Made by a program: the position numbers and the translations under genes. This document shows positions 17,593 to 25,855 of a stretch of DNA of 64,000 nt, piece after piece (positions within the stretch are counted from its first letter, which is position 1; each line of letters begins with the position of its first letter). Origin of the DNA: JBHEBG01 sp046557915 (GTDB taxonomy: Bacteria > Bacteroidota > Bacteroidia > Flavobacteriales > Flavobacteriaceae); assembly GCF_046557915.1 (NCBI RefSeq), contig NZ_JBHEBG010000001.1:1302001-1366000 (forward strand). The letters run 5' to 3'. The notes below the pieces were generated by a model. The model saw nothing but the letters and a program-made list of their open reading frames with translations. It searched no databases and was not told where the DNA came from.

Positions 17593-18411
17593 ATGAAAAA
17601 AATAATAGTACCCTTGGATTTTTCAGAACAGTCAGGATACGCATTAAAAGTGGCCGCATCCCTGGCCAAGAAGTACGAAGCAGAGATTTTTGCATTGCAC
17701 ATGTTAGAATTGTCCGATACTACCTTGTCCTCTAGTGGATTACCCCCGGAGCAAGCGGTGTTTCTTTTAAAGTTGGCAGAAAAAAGATTCAATGATTTTT
17801 TGGATAAGCCATTTTATAAGGGCGTAAAAATTACTCCTATCGTTAAACATTATAAGGTTTTGGCCGAGGTAAATGAAATTGCCAAGAAACATAACGCCGA
17901 TCTTGTAGTTATGGGATCTCATGGAACAGATGGACTTAAGGAAATATTTATCGGTTCAAATGCGGAGAAAGTGGTACGTAACTCCGATATACCTGTATTA
18001 GTGGTAAAAAACGACCTCGCTGATTTTAAGATGGAAAACTTTGTTTTCGCATGCGATTTCAAAGACGATAGTTTGGTGGCATTCCAAAAGGCGAGATCCT
18101 TTGCCGATACCGTATCCGCAAAACTTCATTTGGTCTATATAAACACCCCGGGGGATAATTTTTTAAGTACATCGGATGCCTATAAACGAATATCCAGCTT
18201 TTTGCAAAAAGCGGGGGCAGGCAAGGAGGTAGCTATATACAATGACTACAGTGTGGAAAAAGGCGTTCTTAATTATAGCGAAAATATTAATGCGGATGTC
18301 ATTGGTATCCCCACCCATGGTCGTAAAGGCCTTTCCCATTTCTTTATGGGCAGCATAGGGGAAGATTTGGCCAATCATGCCAATATACCAGTGTTGACGT
18401 TTAAAATCTAG
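17593..18411 (+). CDS. Tandem UspA-domain universal stress protein
   Basis: This 272-residue protein has two Usp domains (about 1-140 and 145-272). Both carry the ATP-binding pattern G-x2-G-x9-G-S/N: GSHGTDGLKEIFIGSNAEKVV and the variant PTHGRKGLSHFFMGSIGEDL. It starts MKKIIVPLDFSEQSGYALK. It lies 27 bp after hemN and is probably co-transcribed from the FNR-controlled promoter. A second two-domain stress protein at 38055 has its own FNR box, so both are tied to oxygen limitation here. It is followed by a strong terminator. Confidence 0.9.
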   Translation: MKKIIVPLDFSEQSGYALKVAASLAKKYEAEIFALHMLELSDTTLSSSGLPPEQAVFLLKLAEKRFNDFLDKPFYKGVKITPIVKHYKVLAEVNEIAKKHNADLVVMGSHGTDGLKEIFIGSNAEKVVRNSDIPVLVVKNDLADFKMENFVFACDFKDDSLVAFQKARSFADTVSAKLHLVYINTPGDNFLSTSDAYKRISSFLQKAGAGKEVAIYNDYSVEKGVLNYSENINADVIGIPTHGRKGLSHFFMGSIGEDLANHANIPVLTFKI

Positions 18412-18440
18412 CGATTCGATAGATTTGTTAGTTGATGTGT

Positions 18441-18476
18441 GAAGGAGGAAACTAATTGTGGTTTCCTCCTTCTTTT
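18441..18476 (+). terminator. Strong hairpin terminator after the hemN-usp operon
   Basis: GAAGGAGGAAAC (18441-18452) and GTTTCCTCCTTC (18461-18472) make a perfect 12-bp stem with an 8-nt loop, followed by TTTT. The same hairpin can terminate transcripts arriving from the other side. Confidence 0.85.
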
Positions 18477-18568
18477 GTGCAAGTATTTGATAGATGAGCT
18501 GGGACCATATACTACAAGATTGACCTTAGAAACCGGTGTCTGTTTTGCTAAAATTGTCAGAGAGGTAA

Positions 18569-18663
18569 NNNNNNNNNNNNNNNNNNNNNNNNNNNNNNNN
18601 NNNNNNNNNNNNNNNNNNNNNNNNNNNNNNNNNNNNNNNNNNNNNNNNNNNNNNNNNNNNNNN
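18569..18663. other. Assembly gap (95 Ns)
   Basis: A run of 95 undetermined bases lies inside the tandem repeat. Reading frames drawn through it are artefacts. The real length is uncertain because the flanks are repeat copies. Confidence 0.98.
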
Positions 18664-18743
18664 GTTAAAAAAGATTGCCCTTTTTCCAATTCTGTAGACA
18701 AACTGTCTATGGTACGGGTTTCCAATTTTTCAACTAGTTCCTG
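18664..18743 (-). pseudogene. Duplicated 3' fragment of the Rrf2 gene
   Basis: The minus strand reads the last part of the Rrf2 protein again (QELVEKLETRTIDSLSTELE and following residues) without a start. It is a by-product of the tandem duplication. Confidence 0.6.
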
Positions 18744-18828
18744 CTTTTGTGCAAGTATTTGATAGATGGGCTGGGACCATATACTACAAGATTGACCTTA
18801 GAAACCGGTGTCTGTTTTGCTAAAATTG

Positions 18829-19260
18829 TCAGAGAGGTAAAAAAGATTGCCCTTTTTCCAATTCTGTAGACAAACTGTCTATGGTACGGGTTTCCAATTT
18901 TTCAACTAGTTCCTGTCTAGAAGCCGCTACCAGTGCATGCAATGGGCACGGTTTTTGCGCATTGCAATTTTCAAAACCCAGCAAGCAAGAAGTTATTCGG
19001 GCACCACCATCAATTACTTCTATGACGTTTATCAATGGTAGGTTCCTATTTGCCTCACTAAGATAAAACCCACCCTTAGGCCCCTTTGTTGAGGAAATTA
19101 CACCTTGTCTGGCAAGCGCTTGTAAGAGTTTGGCAAGATAAGCAGGCGGCACATTAATAGGTTTGCCAATGTCCTTTACCTTTATTTTATTCTCGTAATC
19201 TGAATGGAGTGCCAACCATAGCACTGCTTTAATAGCATATTTTGAAGAAGTAGAAAGCAT
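18829..19260 (-). CDS. Rrf2 family transcriptional regulator
   Basis: This 143-residue winged-helix regulator starts MLSTSSKYAIKAVLWLAL. Upstream in-frame residues from 19329 are non-coding and overlap the promoter. The HTH is at about 25-60 (PPAYLAKLLQALARQGVI) and the wing at SSTKGPKGGFYL. Three cysteines, C-x6-C-x5-C in CLLGFENCNAQKPC, resemble the [2Fe-2S] ligands of IscR/NsrR/RsrR, so redox, iron or NO sensing is likely. It is divergent from the nos cluster and shares with it an FNR-type box, plus a palindrome of its own. Its last 29 codons lie in the tandem repeat. Confidence 0.87.
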   Translation of the reverse strand: MLSTSSKYAIKAVLWLALHSDYENKIKVKDIGKPINVPPAYLAKLLQALARQGVISSTKGPKGGFYLSEANRNLPLINVIEVIDGGARITSCLLGFENCNAQKPCPLHALVAASRQELVEKLETRTIDSLSTELEKGQSFLPL

Positions 19261-19295
19261 GGGCGCAAGGTACGAAATAAGTATAAAAAGATAAA

Positions 19296-19311
19296 AAGAT
19301 AGTTTTATCTT
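19296..19311. promoter_or_regulatory. AAGATA-N4-TATCTT palindrome, candidate Rrf2 operator
   Basis: A perfect 16-bp palindrome, AAGATAGTTTTATCTT, lies 35 bp from the Rrf2 start codon and 5 bp from the FNR-type box. The AAGAT...ATCTT ends recall NsrR-type Rrf2 operators, though with a shorter spacer. Autoregulation and control of the nos cluster are inferred. Confidence 0.45.
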
Positions 19312-19316
19312 AAATA

Positions 19317-19328
19317 TGATATATGTCA
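19317..19328. promoter_or_regulatory. FNR-type box between Rrf2 gene and nos cluster
   Basis: TGATATATGTCA matches TGAY-N4-RTCA. It lies 55 nt from the cytochrome c start and 56 nt from the Rrf2 start, so it could serve both directions. Confidence 0.65.
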
Positions 19329-19383
19329 TGTTTTGAGAGGCTTACCCTTACTAAATTTGACCATAATTTCTAAACCACATCCA

Positions 19384-19902
19384 ATGCATATCGGAATCAG
19401 ATTCGTTAGCCTCTTGTCACTTTCACTTCTATTGAGTTGTGGGGGCAAGGAAGAAAAAAAAGAAGGATTTGTCATCAAATCCAAAAAAACGGAAGAAGTT
19501 TCAGCAAAAACTTCTGAAACACCATCAAATGTAGTTCCGGCGTCTAAACGGGTAGATCTTACCAACAAGGGCGTAGGGGCCGTTAAGGAGTTGAAATTGC
19601 CAGAAACCATAGACGAAACTATGGCAGCTACCGGGGCAGAACTTTTTAAAACAAATTGTACTGCATGCCACAGAACACATAAGAAGTTTATTGGCCCACC
19701 CCCTTTGGATATCCTAAAAAGACGTACCCCAGAATGGGTAATGAATATGATTTTGGATCCGGAGCTAATGGTAAAAGAAGATCCATTGGCCAAAGAACTT
19801 TTGGTAGAACACAACGGATCCCCTATGGCCAACCAGAGTCTTAATGAAGATGAGGCCCGTGCAATTCTGGAGTACTTCAGAACCATAAAAGCAGAAAATT
19901 AA
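19384..19902 (+). CDS. Mono-heme c-type cytochrome lipoprotein of the nos cluster
   Basis: This is a lipoprotein of about 172 residues: signal peptide to about 18, lipobox LLLSC, then a charged linker (GGKEEKKEG). The heme site CTACHRTH is at about 99-106, and the axial Met is probably in SPMANQSL near 150. The frame is open from 19333, but MHIGIRF at 19384 gives a proper signal peptide and puts the FNR box 55 nt upstream, matching other members. It is the first gene of the nos cluster and a likely periplasmic electron donor to NosZ. Confidence 0.85.
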   Translation: MHIGIRFVSLLSLSLLLSCGGKEEKKEGFVIKSKKTEEVSAKTSETPSNVVPASKRVDLTNKGVGAVKELKLPETIDETMAATGAELFKTNCTACHRTHKKFIGPPPLDILKRRTPEWVMNMILDPELMVKEDPLAKELLVEHNGSPMANQSLNEDEARAILEYFRTIKAEN

Positions 19903-19914
19903 AAACCACCTAAT

Positions 19915-20484
19915 ATGAAAACAATTGTGCGTTCGTTCTCTGTGCTATTGCTTGTGATCATGATCACAAGTTGTAAGACGGAGACAAAGCAAGCAGAACC
20001 CGTGTCCAATTCAGAAAATACCGTAGCCTCTAAAAAGCAGGGACAGGCGTTCGTAGAAGACGATGAGGCAAGACCCACCGTATTGCATATTGCAATTGGT
20101 TCACCAGATCATACCACCTTGGTAACTGCCGTTCAAACTGCAGAACTGGAAAATGCATTGGTAAACGCCGGCCCCTTAATGGTATTTGCACCTACCGATG
20201 AAGCTTTTGGGGCCCTTCCTGAAGGAACCGTGGAAGGTTTGCTGAAACCAGAGAACAGAAATGCTTTGGCAAATATTCTAAAGTACCATGTTACTCCGGG
20301 AAACTACTCGAAAGACTTTCTTAAAAAGTTCAAAAAATTAGGGCAATCCAATGGAGTAGACGTCTTGGTTTCTGTTAAGGGAGAGGATGTTTATATAGGA
20401 GATGCCAAAATTGTGGCTAGTGTTCCTGCCGGAAATGGTATCGTACACGTCATAGATAAAGTTTTATTACCACCATCAGAATAA
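19915..20484 (+). CDS. Fasciclin-domain lipoprotein
   Basis: This 189-residue protein has a lipoprotein signal (MITSC near 17-21) and one fasciclin/FAS1 domain (about 55-188). The FAS1 motifs are LVTAVQTAELENAL, GPLMVFAPTDEAFGALP, and the closing GNGIVHVIDKVLLP. FAS1 domains mediate adhesion or protein contacts. It lies 12 bp after the cytochrome c gene and 22 bp before nosZ, so it is co-transcribed with them. Its role in nitrous oxide reduction is unknown; a scaffold at the membrane surface is a guess. Confidence 0.88.
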   Translation: MKTIVRSFSVLLLVIMITSCKTETKQAEPVSNSENTVASKKQGQAFVEDDEARPTVLHIAIGSPDHTTLVTAVQTAELENALVNAGPLMVFAPTDEAFGALPEGTVEGLLKPENRNALANILKYHVTPGNYSKDFLKKFKKLGQSNGVDVLVSVKGEDVYIGDAKIVASVPAGNGIVHVIDKVLLPPSE

Positions 20485-20506
20485 ATTCAAATAAAAAATC
20501 GAGACA

Positions 20507-22462
20507 ATGAAAAAAATAATTAAATCTACCCTACTTATTGGCTTGGCATTGGTCTTGGCCAATTGTAACGGTGTTGACAAATCCAACAAAGGTGCAATTG
20601 CCTCCAATGTGGCCGAAAAAGTATATGTTGCCCCCGGAGAGCACGATGAATTCTATGCGTTCATTTCTGGAGGGTTTAGTGGCCAACTTTCTGTTTACGG
20701 ACTTCCTTCCGGACGTTTGTTTAAAGTAATTCCCGTCTTTTCCCAAGATGCTGAAAAGGCTTATGGGTACAATGAGGAAACCAAGCCCATGTTGAACACT
20801 TCACATGGTTTTGTTCCTTGGGACGACTCCCACCATCCAGATATATCGCAGACCAATGGGGAACTAGACGGACGCTGGGTCTTTATCAACGGTAATAATA
20901 CACCCAGAATTGCCAAGATAGACCTTACCACTTTTGAAACTACTGAAATTATAGAAGTACCCAATAGTGCTGGTAATCACAGTTCTTCTTTTGTGACCGA
21001 AAATACGGAATATGTTGTAGCGGGTACTAGGTTTTCTGTTCCAATTCCCCAGCGAGACATCTCAATAAAGGAATACAAAGGAAATTTTAAGGGATCCCTG
21101 TCCTTTATTAGTGTTGACCCCGAAGAAGGACATATGGATTTGGCTTTCCAGGTCCTTATGCCTGGGTTTGACTACGATTTAGCGCACCCTGGTAGGGGAG
21201 CCTCTCACGGATGGATGTTTTTCTCTACCTATAATTCTGAAGAGTCCCATACGCTTATGGAGGTGAATGCCTCTCAGAACGACAAGGATTTTATTGCTGC
21301 GGTAAACTGGAAAAAAGCAGAAGAGTATATTAAAGAAGGCAAGTTTAAAACCATGCCCGCCAATTATGCCCATAACGTTTATGATGAGAAGACCCATACT
21401 GCCACCTCTACCATGAAAAAAGAGGTTAGGGTGCTGGATGCCTCGGAGCTTCCCGGCTTGGTATATCTTTTGCCAACGCCAAAATCCCCTCACGGATGCG
21501 ATGTTGACCCCACCGGAGAATATATTGTTGGAAACGGAAAACTTTCTGCGGATTTAACAGTACACTCCTTTAGTAAAATGTTGCAGGCCATAGAAAATAA
21601 AAAGTTTGATGGGGACGCTTATGGTATTCCAATCTTAAAGTTTGAAGATGTACTTGCCGGTTCTGTTGCCCAAGCTGGTCTTGGACCCTTACACACGGAA
21701 TTTGATGCCAATGGATATGGGTATACCACATTTTTTATCTCCTCGGAAGTAGTAAAATGGAAGTTGGGTACCTGGGAGGTCATAGACCGCAAGCCCACCT
21801 ATTATTCCGTGGGTCATATAATGATACCAGGCGGAAACTCTAGGAAACCCTTTGGTAAATATGCGGTAGCCATGAACAAGATTACCAAAGACCGTTATTT
21901 GCCTACAGGACCAGAGGTTACACAATCCGCACAGCTCTACGATATTACGGGAGAAAAGATGGAACTTTTACTCGATTTCCCCACTATTGGAGAACCCCAT
22001 TATGCTGCAGGTATAGCTGCGGATATTGTAAAAGCCAATTCCAAAAAGATATTTAAGCTAGAGGAGAACAAACACAAATATGGAGTTCAGTCCGATGCCG
22101 GTGTACGAATAGAACGAAACGGCAAAGAGGTACATGTGTATATGACCATGATCCGAAGTCACTTTAACCCAGATAATATTGAAGGGATAAAAGTAGGCGA
22201 TAAGGTATATTTCCACGTTACCAACCTAGAACAGGATTATGACGTACCTCATGGTATTAGTATGATAGGTGCCAACACTTCAGAATTGCTGATTATGCCC
22301 GGACAAACGGAAACTTTCGTTTGGGAGCCAAAACAAGTGGGTGTTTGGCCATTTTATTGTACAGATTTTTGCTCTGCCTTGCACCAAGAAATGCAAGGTT
22401 ATGTGCGGGTATCCCCAGCATCCTCTGATTTGGACCTTTCTTGGTCCTTGGGAGAGGATTAA
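20507..22462 (+). CDS. nosZ: Nitrous-oxide reductase, Sec-type (clade II)
   Basis: This 651-residue enzyme reduces N2O to N2 in the periplasm. The N-terminal signal is of Sec type (MKKIIKSTLLIGLALVLANC, no twin Arg), which defines clade II; the Cys could be lipidated although Asn before it is atypical. A beta-propeller carrying CuZ ligands follows (DDSHHPDIS, SPHGCDVDP, GPLHTEFD). The C-terminal cupredoxin has the CuA set CTDFCSALHQEM at 618-629 (Cys618, Cys622, His626, Met629). Accessory genes follow on the same strand after a hairpin. Confidence 0.95.
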   Translation: MKKIIKSTLLIGLALVLANCNGVDKSNKGAIASNVAEKVYVAPGEHDEFYAFISGGFSGQLSVYGLPSGRLFKVIPVFSQDAEKAYGYNEETKPMLNTSHGFVPWDDSHHPDISQTNGELDGRWVFINGNNTPRIAKIDLTTFETTEIIEVPNSAGNHSSSFVTENTEYVVAGTRFSVPIPQRDISIKEYKGNFKGSLSFISVDPEEGHMDLAFQVLMPGFDYDLAHPGRGASHGWMFFSTYNSEESHTLMEVNASQNDKDFIAAVNWKKAEEYIKEGKFKTMPANYAHNVYDEKTHTATSTMKKEVRVLDASELPGLVYLLPTPKSPHGCDVDPTGEYIVGNGKLSADLTVHSFSKMLQAIENKKFDGDAYGIPILKFEDVLAGSVAQAGLGPLHTEFDANGYGYTTFFISSEVVKWKLGTWEVIDRKPTYYSVGHIMIPGGNSRKPFGKYAVAMNKITKDRYLPTGPEVTQSAQLYDITGEKMELLLDFPTIGEPHYAAGIAADIVKANSKKIFKLEENKHKYGVQSDAGVRIERNGKEVHVYMTMIRSHFNPDNIEGIKVGDKVYFHVTNLEQDYDVPHGISMIGANTSELLIMPGQTETFVWEPKQVGVWPFYCTDFCSALHQEMQGYVRVSPASSDLDLSWSLGED

Positions 22463-22509
22463 GGGAACCAATAGCGAAGAATATCTTAGTATCTATTTGC
22501 CTTGTAAAG

Positions 22510-22535
22510 CCGGGAGGTCATCTCCTCCCGGTTTT
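22510..22535 (+). terminator. Hairpin between nosZ and the accessory genes
   Basis: CCGGGAGG (22510-22517) pairs perfectly with CCTCCCGG (22524-22531), with a 6-nt loop and a following TTTT. It lies 48 nt after the nosZ stop and 27 nt before the next start. It is probably a partial terminator or mRNA-stabilising 3' end. Confidence 0.75.
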
Positions 22536-22558
22536 CTCTAAATCTCTCATTGTATATC

Positions 22559-23158
22559 ATGAAAAAAAAGTCTAGAATTTTAATGCTGGTAGGCGCATTG
22601 TTGCCTTTGTTTCTCTTTGTGTTTCCGTTGTGGAACATTACCTTGGAAGCACCTCAATATCCCACACCCCTAGGGATGGATATTTATATCAATGATTTTG
22701 CCGATGCCAATCCGCACGACATTAAGAACATTAACTTAATGAACCACTATGTTGGGATGAAATACATTCCCGATGCCATCCCGGAATTTAAAATATTTCC
22801 GGCTGGGATTATAATCACCACCATTATCGGCCTTATTATTGCTTTCAAAGGCAACTATAAATGGTTTTTGGGTTGGTTTATTTTTATGGTATTGCTCAGT
22901 AGTGCCGGGATATACGATTTTTATCTGTGGGAGCACGATTATGGGCATAATCTTGATCCTAAGGCCATTATGAAGTTCACCAATCCCGATGGCTCTGTCA
23001 TGGGATTTCAACCCCCACTGTTTGGATCCAAGGATATTCTAAATTTTAAAGCGCATTCCTACCCACAGTTGGGTGCTTATTTTCTTGGGTTGGGCATGGC
23101 CTTGCAGTTAGCCGCTTATTTTTTCGGCAAACGCGAAAACAAAAAAAATAAAGCCTAG
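22559..23158 (+). CDS. Integral membrane protein of the nos cluster
   Basis: This protein of about 199 residues has four predicted membrane helices (about 7-27, 78-96, 102-121, 170-190). A periplasmic loop after the first helix carries LEAPQYPTPLGMDIYINDF, and there are His/Asp-rich parts in the second loop (YLWEHDYGHNLD). Clade II nos clusters commonly carry a membrane protein directly after nosZ (called NosB in some species). I place this one there by position and topology rather than by detailed similarity. It is tightly packed with nosL (4 bp), so a role in copper delivery or electron transfer to NosZ is plausible. Confidence 0.75.
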   Translation: MKKKSRILMLVGALLPLFLFVFPLWNITLEAPQYPTPLGMDIYINDFADANPHDIKNINLMNHYVGMKYIPDAIPEFKIFPAGIIITTIIGLIIAFKGNYKWFLGWFIFMVLLSSAGIYDFYLWEHDYGHNLDPKAIMKFTNPDGSVMGFQPPLFGSKDILNFKAHSYPQLGAYFLGLGMALQLAAYFFGKRENKKNKA

Positions 23159-23162
23159 AGCA

Positions 23163-23660
23163 ATGAAAAACATAAAGGTAATCCAGACCATATTGTTCGT
23201 TATTATCATGCTACCCTTCAATTCTTGCAAAGTGGAAGCAGAGAAAATAGTTTATGGCGAGGATGGTTGCCATTTTTGTAGTATGACCGTTGTTGATAAA
23301 ATCCATGGAGCCGAAATGGTGACCAAAAAAGGCAAGGTATTTAAGTTTGATGCAATGGAATGTTTAATTAACTTTAGCAAAGAGGTTAATCCGGAAGACG
23401 TTGCGCTTTATCTTACCAATCATTATAACGATCCGGAGGAACTTATTGATGCTACCAAAGCTACTTTTCTAATAAGTCAGGACCTTCCCAGCCCTATGGG
23501 AGCTTTTTTAACGGCTTTCGAGGATAAAAAGGATGCGGATGAGGTACACAAAGAAAAAGGGGGAGAGTTGTACTCTTGGGAAGAGCTTTTAATAAAATTA
23601 AAACCAGAATATAATAATGTATCAGATATCGGAGACTATAAACGACCTAAGTTACACTAA
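23163..23660 (+). CDS. nosL: NosL copper-chaperone lipoprotein
   Basis: This 165-residue protein has a lipoprotein signal (PFNSC near residue 21) and the NosL signature: GEDGCHFCSMTVVD (metal-binding Cys/Met) followed by FKFDAMECLINF. NosL binds Cu(I) and delivers it for assembly of the CuZ site of NosZ at the outer face of the membrane. Its 3' end overlaps the cupin gene by 44 bp, and it follows the membrane protein by 4 bp, so the accessory genes form a compact transcript. Confidence 0.92.
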   Translation: MKNIKVIQTILFVIIMLPFNSCKVEAEKIVYGEDGCHFCSMTVVDKIHGAEMVTKKGKVFKFDAMECLINFSKEVNPEDVALYLTNHYNDPEELIDATKATFLISQDLPSPMGAFLTAFEDKKDADEVHKEKGGELYSWEELLIKLKPEYNNVSDIGDYKRPKLH

Positions 23661-23910
23661 GCTACAGGTAAAAAAGCTGTTTCATAACGGACAGGCCGAA
23701 GTACTATGTATAAGTCTGGAAGAAGGAAACGAATTTCCGGAACATACCTCGCCCAGGGATGCTCTTTTGGTAATGTTGGATGGTGCGGTATCATTTCATA
23801 TCAATGACACCGAGTTTGTATTGCAAAAGAACCAAACTTTTGATTTTCCTGCCAATGAACCACATTGGGTAAAGGCCCGTGCAGATGCCAAATTTCTGAT
23901 CGTAAGATGA
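23617..23910 (+). CDS. Small cupin-domain protein in the nos operon
   Basis: This 97-residue protein is a single cupin barrel. Motif 1 is around EFPEHTSPRDALLVMLDG (about 38-55) and motif 2 around DFPANEPHWVKA (about 76-87), with His residues suitable for a metal. The start lies inside nosL (44-bp overlap) and the stop overlaps the nosD ATG as ATGA, so it is translationally coupled on both sides. A cupin is not a canonical nos gene. A metal-binding or sensor role in NosZ maturation is possible but unproven. Confidence 0.8.
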   Translation: MYQISETINDLSYTKLQVKKLFHNGQAEVLCISLEEGNEFPEHTSPRDALLVMLDGAVSFHINDTEFVLQKNQTFDFPANEPHWVKARADAKFLIVR

Positions 23911-25151
23911 ATTGCGCAAGAAACTGCTGCCTCCTGGTTGTGCAAGCACTTATAATGACATCGACACTAACAGCCAAAACTTTGGAAGTTTGTGGAGACT
24001 GCCAAGTAAGAACAATAAAAGAAGCTGTTGCCTTGGCAGAGGAAAGAGATACAGTGCTTATAAAAAAAGGCACCTATTACGAGTATAATATTCTAATAGA
24101 TAAACCTCTGACCCTTTTGGGGCAAGGATACCCAGTTATAGACGGACAGTTAAAGGGAGAAATAATCAGGATAACTGCGGATAATGTAACCGTAGACGGA
24201 CTGTTCCTTATAAATGTAGGCACTAGCTATACCGAAGATTATGCAGCTATAAGAGTAGTAAAAAGCGAGAACTTTTTAATACAAAACCTTGTTTTGGAGA
24301 AGTTGTTCTTTGGGATCTATCTGGAAAAATCTAACCATGGTAAGGTATTTCATAATAAGATTGTTGGCAATGCGGTACATGAACACAGTTCGGGAAATGG
24401 AATACAACTTTGGTATTCCCATAATATAGAAGTAGAAAATAACATAATTACCAAGGTTAGGGATGGTATTTATTTGGAGTTTGCAAACCACTGCAAAATA
24501 AAAAATAATACCAGTGCCAACAACCTCCGATATGGCCTGCATTTTATGTTTTCCAATGATGACCTCTACCAAGAAAATGTCTTTGAAAATAATGGAGCGG
24601 GGGTTGCCGTAATGTTTTCCAAAAGAATTAAAATGCTGAACAATACGTTTAGGAACAATTGGGGCACCGCTTCCTATGGTCTCTTGCTAAAGGAAATAAA
24701 TGACGCGGAGATTCTTGGCAATACTTTTCATAAAAACACGGTAGGTATCAGTATTGAGGGTGCCAATAGGATTAACTATATCCACAACGATTTTTCTAAC
24801 AATGGATGGGCCATAAAGGTTAGGGGTGCATGCTATGCAAATCAATTTACCAAAAACAATTTTCTACATAATTCATTTGATGTTGCCTACAATAGCAAAT
24901 TAAACGATAATGGATTTGATCAGAACTATTGGAGCGAGTATACCGGTTACGATCTAAACGAAGATGGTTTAGGGGATGTGGCCTATCGTCCGGTGAAACT
25001 ATTTTCTTATTTGGTAAATCAGACACCGGAGACCATTATTCTGATGCGGAGTCTGTTTATCAATATCATGGATTTTTCCGAAAAAGTATCGCCCATCTTT
25101 ACGCCCGATAATCTGTTAGACCATCAACCCTTAATGCAACGTTTAGAATGA
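23907..25151 (+). CDS. nosD: NosD periplasmic copper-processing protein
   Basis: This protein of about 414 residues has a signal peptide (residues 1-25, ending LTAKT) and a right-handed parallel beta-helix of CASH/NosD repeats (many N-N-I and G-I-L-like turns, about 40-370). It works with NosF and NosY in the ABC-type machinery that matures the CuZ centre. The in-frame ATG at 23907 overlaps the cupin stop (ATGA). Residues upstream of it, from 23865, lie inside the cupin gene and are not used. It ends with an ATGA overlap into nosF. Confidence 0.92.
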   Translation: MNCARNCCLLVVQALIMTSTLTAKTLEVCGDCQVRTIKEAVALAEERDTVLIKKGTYYEYNILIDKPLTLLGQGYPVIDGQLKGEIIRITADNVTVDGLFLINVGTSYTEDYAAIRVVKSENFLIQNLVLEKLFFGIYLEKSNHGKVFHNKIVGNAVHEHSSGNGIQLWYSHNIEVENNIITKVRDGIYLEFANHCKIKNNTSANNLRYGLHFMFSNDDLYQENVFENNGAGVAVMFSKRIKMLNNTFRNNWGTASYGLLLKEINDAEILGNTFHKNTVGISIEGANRINYIHNDFSNNGWAIKVRGACYANQFTKNNFLHNSFDVAYNSKLNDNGFDQNYWSEYTGYDLNEDGLGDVAYRPVKLFSYLVNQTPETIILMRSLFINIMDFSEKVSPIFTPDNLLDHQPLMQRLE

Positions 25152-25855
25152 TAACCATTAACAACTTACATAAACGATTTGGAAAGAATCAGGTGCTAAA
25201 AGGTGTTGACCTAGAGATAAAGGAGGGTGGTATTTTTGCTATTCTGGGTCCCAACGGATCTGGTAAGACCACTCTAATCAAATGCATCTTGGGAATGGCC
25301 CTACCCACCAAAGGCACAATTTTGGTGAAAGATCGTCCGGTGGCCAAACATTGGAAATATAGAAAAGAAATAGATTATTTGCCTCAAATAGCAAACTTTC
25401 CGGGAAATTTAAAAGTACGGGAGCTTATTGCAATGATAAAAGACCTTCGGGGTAGTACAGATGCGGATGAAGCCTTAATAAAGTCTTTTGATCTGGCTCC
25501 TTTTATGGACAAAAAATTGGGCAACCTTTCCGGAGGTACAAAACAAAAAGTAAATCTGGTGCTAACGTTTATGTTTAATAGCCCAATAATTATCCTAGAT
25601 GAACCTACGGCAGGTTTAGACCCCATAGCCATGCTATTCTTAAAAGAATTGATAAATAAGGAAAGGGCAAGCGGAAAAACCGTATTGATAACCTCTCATA
25701 TCATGAGTTTTGTAGAGGAAATTGCTGGTGAAATCGTGTTTCTTTTGGAAGGCAAAGTATACTTTAAAGGAGATATAGCTGCGCTAAAAGCAAAAACGGG
25801 TCAGAAGGATTTTGAACACGCAATAGCAACAATGTTAAAGGAGAATTATGCTTAA
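25148..25855 (+). CDS. nosF: NosF ABC transporter ATP-binding protein
   Basis: This 235-residue ATPase has Walker A GPNGSGKT (34-41), the signature LSGGTKQKV (near 131-139), and Walker B IIILDEPTAGLDP followed by the switch His in SHIM. It energises the NosDFY complex that supplies copper/sulfur for NosZ. It overlaps nosD (ATGA) and nosY (8 bp). Confidence 0.92.
   Translation: MITINNLHKRFGKNQVLKGVDLEIKEGGIFAILGPNGSGKTTLIKCILGMALPTKGTILVKDRPVAKHWKYRKEIDYLPQIANFPGNLKVRELIAMIKDLRGSTDADEALIKSFDLAPFMDKKLGNLSGGTKQKVNLVLTFMFNSPIIILDEPTAGLDPIAMLFLKELINKERASGKTVLITSHIMSFVEEIAGEIVFLLEGKVYFKGDIAALKAKTGQKDFEHAIATMLKENYA

Larger units (their letters stand above)
18472..18915. repeat. Tandem duplication (172-bp unit) across the 3' end of the Rrf2 gene, interrupted by a gap
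   Basis: The complete unit is 18744-18915 (172 bp). Another copy is split by the N run: 18472-18568 matches 18744-18840 with one mismatch, and 18664-18743 matches 18836-18915 with one mismatch. The unit contains the last ~29 codons of the Rrf2 gene plus downstream sequence. Because the two gap edges overlap by 5 bp in the unit, the true locus has either two copies with almost no gap, or further copies hidden in the Ns. The whole 417 bp between the two genes consists of this repeat and the terminator. Confidence 0.85.

Noticed and set aside
18408..18762. Open frames on both strands running through the N run
   Set aside because: They exist only because Ns carry no stop codons; the flanks are repeat copies of the Rrf2 gene end.
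19326..19886. A 186-codon open frame on the - strand opposite the nos cytochrome c
   Set aside because: The + strand encodes a lipoprotein cytochrome with CxxCH; the minus frame is a compositional shadow.
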